DNA from: Xenopus tropicalis
Taxonomy: Eukaryota > Chordata > Amphibia > Anura > Pipidae
DNA: 64,000 nt
Direction of reading: 5' to 3'
Assembly: GCF_000004195.4 (NCBI RefSeq)
Contig: NC_030685.2
Coordinates: 53,830,016-53,894,015 of the forward strand
Positions 1 to 12,200 of this stretch are shown here, piece by piece. The stretch's first letter is position 1. Each line of letters starts with the position of its first letter. The notes below the pieces were generated by a model. That model ran no database searches and was not told the origin of the DNA. It saw nothing but the letters and a program-made list of their open reading frames with translations. A program made the position numbers and the translations under genes.

Positions 1-76
1 ATTTTTAATTAAATGGCCAAGGAGCACCATCATATGGACTTCTTTGTCCACACTACAAGAACTATAGGATACATAC

Positions 77-207
77 CTCTCTTAGCTTATGCTGAAGATC
101 AACAACTTGAGAGAGCACTGTTGATATTTCCTCTTGGTATCGGATAATATCCTCTGACTTACTCGCCAGCTCGTCTGTTAACTTGTTGATCTGAACATTG
201 GATTCCC
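77..207 (-). CDS. trak2: TRAK2 exon: coiled coil, last one in the window
   Basis: Encodes ESNVQINKLTDELASKSEDI then IRYQEEISTVLSQVVDLQHK and LRE. Acceptor AG is at 209-208, donor GTATGT at 76-71, phase 0. The next exon lies left of the window. Confidence 0.92.
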
Positions 208-3200
208 CTATGGAAAGGACAATTACTATGATAAGGATTTTTGCACCAGAAAATCATTATTTACAATGATTGGTACATGTAGAATGTCAAAATATATGCA
301 ATAAACCAATGTACATCATTTGTGCACTTGGAGTTTTGTAAGTAACAGTGATACTACAGGGGTTTTAATTGCAATATGGCTGAGTAGCACAGACACTCCT
401 TCCTAGTGCACATTTCTATTGTGCACGTCTTACAGATCACCTAGCATATCATTTTCATTTATATACTAATTAAAGTATTTTGACCTAAAGCTGCAGACAA
501 AATGGCATTTTCATTTAAGGTGTTCATTTTAGGTCTTCTGAAAACATTTCTCACTGAAAATAACAGCTGTAGAAGATGACATTAAAGGCACTTTTTGCAA
601 CGTGTGCCATAAGTATTAACACTTACGTATTTCGTTCACACAGTCAATAACCAATTGTTGTTCTTTCTCCTCATAGGTTATTTGTTCTGTTTTCAGGTGG
701 CTAGCCTAAAATAAATTGCAAAATCATTTATCAGCATAAGTTATACTTACCCTATGTCACGTGCCTTTTTACTTATAGATTTGAATACTTAATGTTGCTC
801 AAGACAGTGCTATGCTGGGCAAAAACTTCTTTTAATACAGTCACCATATTTAAGATATTGTTCTGTGCTTACCACTAAAGAGGCATTTTTCTAACACTAC
901 CTCTGTGAAACAACATTGGATTTCTAATCCTTTGCCAACCCTTTTACCCACCTCTAATGTACCCACACCCTGGCACTATATATCACACAGATCTGGGGAG
1001 AACAGACACATATAAATCATCTGTTTGGGGGACATACTATAAAATAATTAGTAGGAATGAATCTTTAAAGCATCTGTTTATCCATTGAAATTACCTGGCC
1101 AAGTTCAGTGTCTGTGATGAAAAGGGTAAAGAAGTTTTATGGTCATAATGTTTGATGAGTAGGCATAGGAAAAGTGTTTTTGTGAAAAAAGGTTTGAACT
1201 TATATATTATGTACTTATATATTATGCACTTATATAATACTAAACATTTCAGGTGTTGGTAATGTATTTGCAGTTCATTAACAAATAGCCCACCATCTAC
1301 CCCAAGAGCAGGCCTCCCACTATACACTGTCAATGCACATTCAATGTGCATGCAGTTCCATCCAGCAAAGCAATCCATCTTGAAGACTGAATTACTTTTG
1401 TGTACTGCTACACGGGACATCTTCTCGACCTGTGTATAAGTGCAGGCCAAGAAACTAGAGATGCCCCAAACCCAGTTTTTCAGGTTCAGCCGAACCCCTG
1501 AATCCATTGTAAGGGATTCGGCCGAATACCGAACCGAATCCTAATTAGCATGTGCAAATTAGGATTTGGAAGCGTTAAATGCCGTTTTTTAAAATGAAAA
1601 AATTTCCACTTCTGTGTTCACGCGGACATTTAACCCTTCCAAATCCTAATTAGCATATGCTCATTACGATTCGGTTTGGCCAGGACCGTGGATTCGGTCA
1701 AATCCGAACCCCTGAAAAATTTCCACTTCCGTGTTCACGCGGACATTTAACTCTTCCAAATACTAATTAGCATGACCAGGTTTGGCCAGGACTGTGGATT
1801 CAGCTGAATCCAAACCCTGCCAAATAAGGATCCTGGATTCAGTGCATCCCTGCAAGAAACCCCTCCAGTGTGATCTGCTTTATGATGTGTCTGCACCCAG
1901 AGACACAGCATGGGCTTGGGTGCAGACACATGGAGTGGATTTCAGTGCCAAAACCTGTGTGTATACACCCAGGGCAACGCACACCATAAAGCAGATAGGT
2001 GTAGAGCGATGGTTTCTAGAGGCTGAGAAAACACCAGTGTGGCAGTAGCCTACAACCTCAGCCACACAGGCAGTAGTATCTGCTACTTGTAGCAATCTTC
2101 TGTCCACACTTTCAGCTGGAAGATTAATGAAATACTGGTTTTATACTTTAAGATAACAAGCCATGCCTTAAATCAATAAAGTTTTATTGGATTTCTCTTG
2201 AATACTATCAGAGATAATGGGGCATATAAAAACATGCTGGGTAGAAAAATGGGCAAAGTTTCATTCAGTCCAGTAATCTATAGCAACCAATTAGATGTTT
2301 TGGTAAAAACAAATTGATTCAAGATTGCTATGGGTACAATGAACAGGGTAAAATGTGCCATTACTTTATATTCCACAAGGCCCATCAAATTCAGCATCTT
2401 CCACACAAGTTGATTTATTTAAAAAAAAAAAAATCAACATAGCAATACTAACACTGTATACTCATTTAGTATTGCAGGGCTATATTTGCACCAGTACAGT
2501 TCAGTATAGCAACGAATAAGCAAGTATCTTTGATTAGAGTGTTAAAGTTACAATAATAAAATCTGATTGGTTGCAGTGGTATGTATTTTTATTTTTACAG
2601 TCAAATGGGCAAGTTGGACCTAGCCTATCTGCTGAGGTGAGGAAACAAAACAACTACAAAAAAACCCTGAAGATGCCTACTACAAAAGCTGCTTTTACAC
2701 ATCAAAATATTTGAGGTAGCGTTCTGGTGGATTCTGATATACCTTTGTGCGTAAAGAAAAGTTCTCCTCTTCTAATTCCCGGAGTTTCCCATGCAAATTT
2801 TCCAGCTGCAGCAGGCTGTGTGAAATAGTGAATGAATCATTGGAGCGCAAAGGGGTGGAGCAACTAGAGTCAGTCTCACTCTCCTCTGAGGCGATGGACA
2901 CAACCCTAAGGAGATCTTCTTTCTTGGACAATTCATGCTGGAGTTGGTTAACCTGTAGGGGTAGAGGCAGAAAATCTACCTTAAGCACCACATCAAATAC
3001 AGGTATAGGACCTGTTATCCAGAATGCCCGGGACATGGGGCTTTCTGCATAAGGAAACTTTCTGTAATTTGGATCTCCATACCTTAAGTCTACTAAAGAA
3101 TCATTTAAACACTAAATAAACCCAAAAGGATTGTTTAGCCTCCAATAAGGATTAATTATATCTTAGTTGGGGTCAAGTAGAAGGTTCTGTTTTATTACTA

Positions 3201-6200
3201 CAGAGAAAAAGGAAATCATTATTAAAAATTAGTATTATTTGCTTATAATGGTGTCTATGGGAGATGACCTTTCCGTAATTCGGAACTTTCTGGATAACGG
3301 GTTTCCGGATAAGGGATCCTATATAAGGGACATAAGTCAATCTATCTATCTATCTATCTAGTATTCTTCTGAAGGGACACTACTGAACAAATCATAATAA
3401 AATTAATGATTCTTTACATTTTAGGCAAATATTTCAAGCTGCAAAGTTTGAAAACATATTATGATTAATTGCTAAGTAATTTCTTCTGGATTTCCATTAC
3501 TGCTCAATAAACAGTGAGCTTGCACAACTACCTGGGTGTCAAAGAATCATTCCTGAGAAACACCCCACAATCTTAAACTAGGGGCAAAATTAATTAATTG
3601 GGTTTGGTTTCCTATCATATAATATATAATCTACAGTATATAATATTCCTACCTCACTGACCAGCACAGGACAGAGAGGCAGACACACACCCAAAGAAAA
3701 GAACATAGCAAGCATAGCAAGGGTAGCAATCTACTTTAAGGCATTCATGGTTAGCTTTCTCACAAGCAAGTATACTATTTTTGCACACCAGTCAACCAAA
3801 AGGGTCAGTTAAAATTTGATTTTATCATACTGAAGATTCATACAGAAAGAGAATTAAACCCCCACTCAGAGTATTATTTATCGTCCCGATAATTTTCATA
3901 CAATGGCAATTGGCAATTTAGTTGTTTGGCCAGGTTAGAACATTTCGGTCGGCTAACAATAAAATCTGCGCATGTATTGTGTGTCAGACGATATCATGGG
4001 GGACCTACAATGGAAGTCACTTTCGTACGATTGGTGTCTGCCAACTAATTCATGTTCTGAACATCCTCCGATTTGTATTTTAAGGGCTTTATCCTACAAT
4101 TTCAGTCTAAATGTTAGTTTCAAATCGTTGCATTTAAACGTAAGAACATTCATCAGAAGAAGACTAAATTCTCAACGTGTATGGCCAGTTTAAGTGTGCA
4201 GATTTACTTTAGCTTGCGTCAAAATGCTGCAGTACAGATAAACTACCTTATTACAATATATATTACCAAACCATCTTCCGCCAAGTTAAAAGGATACTCT
4301 TGTGATTTTTATGGTATACTTTTTATTTCTAAATTACATTGTTTACATAGGGAATAATTCACTCTACCATTTAAAATGTTATTCTTGAACCAACAAATGT
4401 ATTTTTTTTAGTTGTAATATTGGTGTGTAGGCAGCCATCTCAGTGCGTTGTGCCTGAGCCAGCACTACACATTAGAACAGCTTTCAGGTAACCTATTGTG
4501 TCTCCTACTCCCATGTAACTGGAGGAGTCCCAAGCCAGAGTTGCTATTGAGTGCTATTCTGATACCTACTGGGAGCTGCTATCTTGCTCCCTTCCCATTG
4601 TTCTGCTGATCGGCTGCTGGGAGGGGGGTGATATCACTCCAACTTGCAGCTCAGCAGTAAAGTGCAACTGAAGTTTATCAGAGCACAGGTCACATGGCTG
4701 GGGCACCCTGGGAAATGAAGAATATGGCTAGCCCCATGTGAAATTCCAAAATTAAATATAAAAAAATCTGTGTGTGTTTTTGAAAAACAGATTTTAATGC
4801 AGGATTCTGCTGGAGAAGCTCTATTAACTGATGCACTTTGAAAAAAACATGTTTTCCCTTGACAGTATTCCTTTAACGTTATCCATATTATGATCAACCC
4901 AACATCACATTCTTGTGAAAAGAAGTGTTGAGTTGATTTGCCTAACCCTTGCAGATTTGAATAACTTGGACAACTGTAGGTAGAATAATGCAAAATTAGA
5001 AGTTGTTTCACAGGAGTTAAAAACAGAAGTTCGGAGAGGAGACATTAGACCTTCATATAATCTACACCTAGAAGTTAAGTTTAGGACTTAAGATGCTCTT
5101 TAAACTTATTACTTATTTTCAGTGTGTCACATTCTTAATCTGAACTTTAGTTAAATATAAAATAATAAAATGTTTTTATTTTTGAGATTGGCAAATGCTA
5201 GTTATATAGCAACACACTTCATAGGCTCTTTCAGACAATCTATGTTGTTATACTAGGGGGCACATTTACTAATCCACGAACGCCCGAAAAGCGTCCGAAT
5301 GTGTTTTTTTTCGTAATGATCGGTATTTTGTGACTTTTCCGAAAAAGTCGCAACAATTCACGAAAGTCATAATGGCTATGAAAAAGTCGCGACAATTCAC
5401 GAAAGTCATAATGGCTATGAAAAAGTCGCGACAATTCACGGAATTTGTAATGGCTATGAAAAAGTCGCGACAATTCGCGCAAGTCGTAACGGCTACGAAA
5501 AAGTCGCAAAATGTTCGTTTTCCAATCCAAATTTTTCCCATTCGGATTTGTTGATTAGTAAATCAGCTCCTATATGTGATGTTGAACAGTGTGGCAGTAA
5601 GAAGATCCATTGCTTTATTCAAGCTGATAATGATCCGGATAATTCATAGGCCAGATAATGGACAAGTGTTTTTATTCTATCTGAGATCATGGACTAAAAT
5701 TAAAGTGTTTGCCAAATCTTGGAAAAAGATAGTAAGCTCTAATCAGCAAGGACATTTGAGTCATAGAACTGATTTGAATTTGCTTGATATATTAGTACTT
5801 AGTATAATGTTGAAGAAGTTGGCATTAAAAGAAAAAAATATGATAAAACAGCTTACATGATCAAGTGCTTGTGCCAGCTGCTCCTCCAAAGATTCATTCT
5901 GCTCAGTCAAGATGTGGTTCCTTTTCAGAAGGGCCTGACCAATGCGAGCTGCAAGTTCTAGGTCCCTATCACGCTGTTAATATGTAGAAAAAAACATTAA
6001 TGGGTGAGTTTTATGTAGATCATTGAGGAAGAACTATTTAAGGACTGTTAAAATAGTTGCCTTTGCCATATTGCAGTAGTATATGTTTATTACATAAACT
6101 TCCATGTTAGAGATTTCCCTTTGAGAATGAATTACATTTGACTAACATTGCAGTTATATACTGCGGCTCATTATCATGCTAATACAGCATCTCCATCAGG

Positions 6201-9200
6201 ATCAAACTTTGTCAGAATGAGAATACATGAACTGGAGCAACCGGCCTTATTCGCGAGACAGAAATGCACCAGTGTCCTGTTCTATGTGTCAGGCACATGT
6301 GGCATTAGGAGAAAAATCTTAAGATGCACAGAAGTTTTGGCTATGATGCTTGATATGTAGCTCACATTCTCATATAACAGTTTTCAAATTACAGCTTCAT
6401 TTGTTCAATATCTTATGGTATTATAAATATAAATTATAATATCCTTACAATTTAGAGTGAAGGATACATTATGCCTTATATAGTGTAGCTAGGTAATATA
6501 CAATGCTTGTTTTACCACAACTGCATAATTGTTGCTGCCAACAAATCCTTAAACTTCCTATTTTGCTATCTTAAATTGATCAAAAATAATAATAATATGA
6601 TCTGTTGAATATTTCCATTGAGTTATAAATCATTTTCCAGAAGCATATGCAGACACATTAATTCCAGCACTGTATGGAAATGAATCAAAAAAGGAAGTAG
6701 TAGAAAAAACAAAAGGCTGTTTTACCTCAGTCAGAAGATGGCTGAGCATATCACTGTCATAACTTCTGCTCAACTGCTCCACTCTCTCTGATCCCAAAAC
6801 TTAAACAGGAAAACAAACCAAAGTATAAATATGGAAAGGTGAGACTGGCTTCCTCTAAAATTAAAATGTATGTTAATTCAAGCATTTAATTCAAAATATA
6901 TTGGTCCCTGTATTTGACACAGGGAAAGCTCATCTCTGGATAATGGATAATAACTAAAGTTTTTCAGCACAAAACAATATAACTATCCAACAAAGATAAA
7001 GAGCCATGCAACATTACTAACTTTATCTACCCATTATTTGTGTCTGCTTTTGACAATCAAATTATCATAAACATAAAATACATCAGGAATACAGACTAGT
7101 ACTAGATGCATATGGCTTACTGTAACTAACATGGAAAGAACATAAAGAGTTGAGGTGGCCATACATGGTCTAATTAGCTCGTCGGGCCACCTACAGTGAG
7201 TGATATCAGGCTAATTAATACAGCGGGTATATCCGCCGTCAGACCAAATACCACATCTGTCCCAAATTTGACGGTAAAATCAAACCTGCCCAATCAAGAT
7301 CTGACCAATTTTAGGCCTGTTAGGCCTTTTGGGGTGCCCATACACGGGCAGATGAGCTGCAGAATTGGTTTGAAAGACCCAAATTGGCAGCGGAAATCTG
7401 CCCGAGTATGGCAACCTTTTCTACTGAGGTAGTCCTACCTGATCAGGCCTAGACTATAGGAAAGTCTGCACTGTAAAAAAAATTATGTGTTCCTTAGGCA
7501 GAGATATATCTTTTTAGTGTAAGGTGGGAGGAAAGAAAAGAGTAAGTTTACCTCTAGAACACTGGCTGGCCTGATAAGCCTCATCCAAGAGATTGGAGGA
7601 ATGTTCAGTAAATTCTTACAGTCCAAGAAATTGAGGCAAGAGAAAGAAGAAATTTGGTGGACAGAAAAGTATAAAAAGAGTTAAAAGAAAGAAACTACTG
7701 ACTTGCAATTTTGCTGTGTAATTAAAACCTCTTTTAGCCAGGTCAGATTTTAAAATTAATACATTCAAATACTTTCCCTTTAATGAAGGACAAAGCTGTA
7801 GCAAGACAATCAAGACCACTGATGGGCCATACATTAAGCATCTGGGTGCACCAAGCCTGTGCGTGTTAGTGCACAAAGAGGGGGTTGAATTCAGCTGTGT
7901 CTGACAGAAGACCACTTTGGATTTATGTACAATGGTTCTGTATTCCCAACACGCTATTACCTAGTTCTACTGCCTGGTTTTCACTAGAAAAATCTTTCTT
8001 TGCCTATTTAAAATAAAAAATAAACTTTAAAGAATTACAGTCATTCCCCTATAGTTCCAGGGGTTTGGATATCCAAGATATCACATTTTACCCAAACTGG
8101 CAAACAGGCTGCTCCCCACCCATCAACTGCTTTAGGCTCCCAATGTTGGTGTACTCCTGCCCTAACTGCTAATTATAGACCAGTAGTATACTAGCCCTAC
8201 TAATATCATAAACACACATAGGTGCTCACCTTCCAGGGTAAAATGATTAAGAATCTCTCCATTCTGATTAAAATCCAGCTCATTCAGCTCCATTATTCAC
8301 ATCCTATGTTGATGTAAAGACTATGAGACTAAAGTACTGATTCTCCGCATAACACCACTGCATACTGAATAAAAAGGTAGTGAACTCCACTTAAAATAAT
8401 TACTTTACCTGAAGCGTCAAGCTATAAAGAAAAAAAAAAAAAACAAGCCCTGCCCATTCATAAGAAAAACAAGCAGACCAATCTGAATATGACCTATGTG
8501 CACAGTACTTTTATTATCATACGCGTCCTGTCTCAGTCATAGGAATTTGTACTGTAGCATTTAGATACACAATGCGTGCCACAACTGTTTGATAAACTGT
8601 ATATGAATCCTTTTTATTTGTTTATAGTCTGCTTCATCAATGAAGCAAACAATATAATTAGTGGTACCAATTAATAACGCATTTCTATCATTACAAACTT
8701 CTTTTGTAAATTTGATTGTTTAAGTTTTTTAAATTTTTAATGATACTAAATCTGAACTACTTGGGCAGCACTGTTACACATAAGCGCCACATTTTTAATG
8801 ATGCCTTATAACAATATAGTTAAACTATAGCAACACTGAAGAGAAGGTCAACCTCTCAAGGCCGCTTCAATTTGCTTCAGAGGAAACGGACACCTCTCAG
8901 GGTCACTTCAATTTACCAAGTGCTAGTGCAATTTGTAGTGTTTAAACTATTTTTATCTCACCAGCTACCTTTACAATATCTATATATCTATATAATATAA
9001 TACTACAGGTATGGGATCCCTTATCCGGAAACCTGATATCCAGAAAGTTCTGAATTACGGAAAGGCCATCTCCCATATACCCCATTATAAGCAAATATTT
9101 CTAATTTTTAAAATAATGTCCTTTTTTTCTGTAATAATAAAACAGTACCTTGTACTTGATTCCAACTGAGATATAATTAATTCTTATTGGAGGTAAAACA

Positions 9201-12200
9201 ATAACAAGTCTGTTTGGTTTATTCATATTGAAATGATTTTTAGTAGACTTAAGTTGTGGAGATCCAAATTACAGATCCCTTAAGATCCCTTATCCGGAAA
9301 ACCCCAGGTCCCGAGCATTCTGGATAACAGGTCCCATACCTGTACTCTACTAATAATAATAAGCATAACATGGTGCACAGTCCAATATAAGTTAAATACA
9401 AAATAATTTTATGTTATTTTTGAATGTATTTGATATTGAAAGCAGAATTGGACTACCCTTGCTATTCAGTGGAGTGTTGGTTCTGATCACATATGCCACT
9501 AAACAACCTCCCTTAAAGTGATACTGACACAAAAAAAGTACTTTTCAAAATATCCATAAAAGTTATATACATAAAAAGTTACCTATAGGTTGTGTTGACT
9601 GTTTTTCGCTGACAGGGCTGCTTAGTAAATAATTGTTACTTGAAGTTCATGAACTTGACTGTTTTGCCAACCCGACTGTCCCTTCTTAGTCTGTCAGTTA
9701 TAGCCTCCAATGCTAACAGACAAATATGGCTGCCCCTCATTGAGGAACATGGAGGATCAGACAGGTAATCTAAAAGTATCAGGCAAATACTTTTATGGCA
9801 AAATTATAAAGTTCTTGCAAAGACAATGTTATAAAACATGCAAAAAAAGATTTAATTTCTGGTGTTAGTATCTCTTTAATGGATATGGCCCTATTGGTTT
9901 TCTCTTACATTCTAATATAAGCACCCACCCAAATACTTTGTTACAGTACAGTTTCATGAATAATATTGATTTTTGAGGAAAAATCAACAGCTAGTTGGCC
10001 AGAGCCAATATTGTTCAAACAGGATCAAACAATGAAAGTACACTGAACTTTAAAAGAAGTCTGAGCAGGAATGAACATCAATAACAATTCGGTAATGCAG
10101 GTTCTTCAGAGGCCTAAGGAAATACAAAGCGGTGACACTGCTCTAGTCAGACTTCTTAGAATATTGATAGGGAGCACCAGCAGCTATGTGATGCAGGAGA
10201 AGTAGAGTGGTTTGTTGCATCCCAACAGTGCTCACTCTAATCCAGCGCAAGGTGTAGGTTGCAGCCACTGCCCCACTGCTCTGTACATGGGAACTTTAGT
10301 ACTCTACAAATTGCATTCAGTACAACTGGAATTTAGCACCTTACACCAACCTCTGCAAATACTGGCAAGCAATGACACTTTCTCAGACCTCTCTGCAACA
10401 TCCTTGCACCAAAATAGGAGCACTCATCATTTGGTCATCTTAACATCTTAAGTAATGGAACAATTACAACTTCCCAAAACACCTTAAGTAAGCCAAGTCT
10501 GGATTATTTTTTTTAGAGAAAGCTATATAATAAATATACATATATTGTGGTTTCCAGAGACAGAGAGGGAGAGTGAGTGCGATATTACTAATGTATGTAC
10601 CCCAATGGCCAGAGATAACTGATCCCATTGTAAGGGTAATGTCCCACGGGGAGAGGGGGCCGTGTTGCTATCTATATGTACTTTGTGGTCAAAACCTTGT
10701 TGCACCCCCACCTAATAGTTAATAATTTAGTGGTTGAGCACAACTTTCCCTTTTTTGTTATATATCAGTAAATACTTTTTACCCTTTTCCCTTAAGTCAC
10801 CATTTTATGGGCTGTGTGCTCCCTCAGAGATCACCTGACAGGAAATATTGTAGCTCTGACTGTAACAGGAAGTAGTGTGGGAGTAAAAGACAAAACATTG
10901 TCCATTTATTGGCTGATGTGACTTAACATGAACGTGTGCCCTTGGTTTGTGCACATCCTGAGTTGTATCATCCCAGGAGGCAGCCCTTAGTTCTTAAAAT
11001 CACATAATATAGGATTACCCAATGGCACATACTACTAAAAAGTGTATTTTTATAAAAATGGTTTATTTAGATAAAGCAGAGTTTTACAACTTAAGATCAC
11101 ATACAGTTAACACATTTCACGTTTTCAGTACATTGAAAAACTTTGAGCTGGCCCTCAAATAAGTACCCAACACCATAGAAAAACATAGCTGTATCAGAGA
11201 GATGTCATCTAAATTTCATGAAATTTTGGAGACCTGCAGTTGCAGCTAAATCAGGTACAGATTTGTAGTACTTAATTCTGCTGTAGTAAACACACGAATA
11301 TAGAAATAAATATATAAAATTCTCACAAGGTGGTGTCATACCCTGCTAAAACTAAAATATACCCACAGTCAGAGAGAGATACTAAATACGGGAGCATCTT
11401 CTTTCATTGGAACCACTTACTCCTGAATGCAACTAAATATTTAATTTCACTGCCTTAGAAACCTCCCCAACACCTCAATATGAAAGAATGGTTAAGCAGG
11501 ATCCAAGAGATATGAAGGTCTAAGGGCCTTTTCAGCAAACAATTTTCGAGATATAACTCAATTGAACTACAGTCTAATGACTATAAATCTTTATATCTAT
11601 GATGATTATCTTTGATGACTATAAATCTTTATGGCACAGTAAGATTACACATTAAATTGCTGTACTTATGAAGGCTGTTGTTAGGGTATGTTATTTGAAG
11701 TTATATACTGTGAGAGATGCAGTAAAAAAAAAAAAAGATTACTTTTTGGTGTATTTTCCACCAATGTTTAAGGTGGTATACAGGTAGTACCAGGAAAAAA
11801 TGCCTGGTTTTGCAGCAAGTAGTGCTGTTTTTTTGGTAGCAGCTTAGAAAAAGCTGGATAAGTGAGTTCCTGGAGTGAATGGTGGGAGAGTAGGAGAGAC
11901 CTTCTATTCCGTGCTCCGTTTGGTGTTTTCAGTTGGCCACCTGTAGGTAGCTTCCTGCCTGTGGCATTCCACAGCATTGTTAGTTGGAGGGCGGGGGTTG
12001 ATTGTTGACTCACAGAGTGGGGTTCACTCTCAGAGTGGGGCACAGAGCAGGAAGGTTGCCTGCCACTGCAAGGAGCAGAGGGAGCTGTAACCAAGTGCCA
12101 GGAGTTACTGAAAAAAGGTCTCTCAGAGCAAGGCACAGGTCGGGAAGGCTACCTGCCTGTGTGAGCAACACCCAGAGAGGGTAGGGGTGCTGCTTGCCAC

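Noticed and set aside
5240..5554. ORFs with repeated KKSRQFTKVIMAM
   Set aside because: Tandem units inside a MITE.
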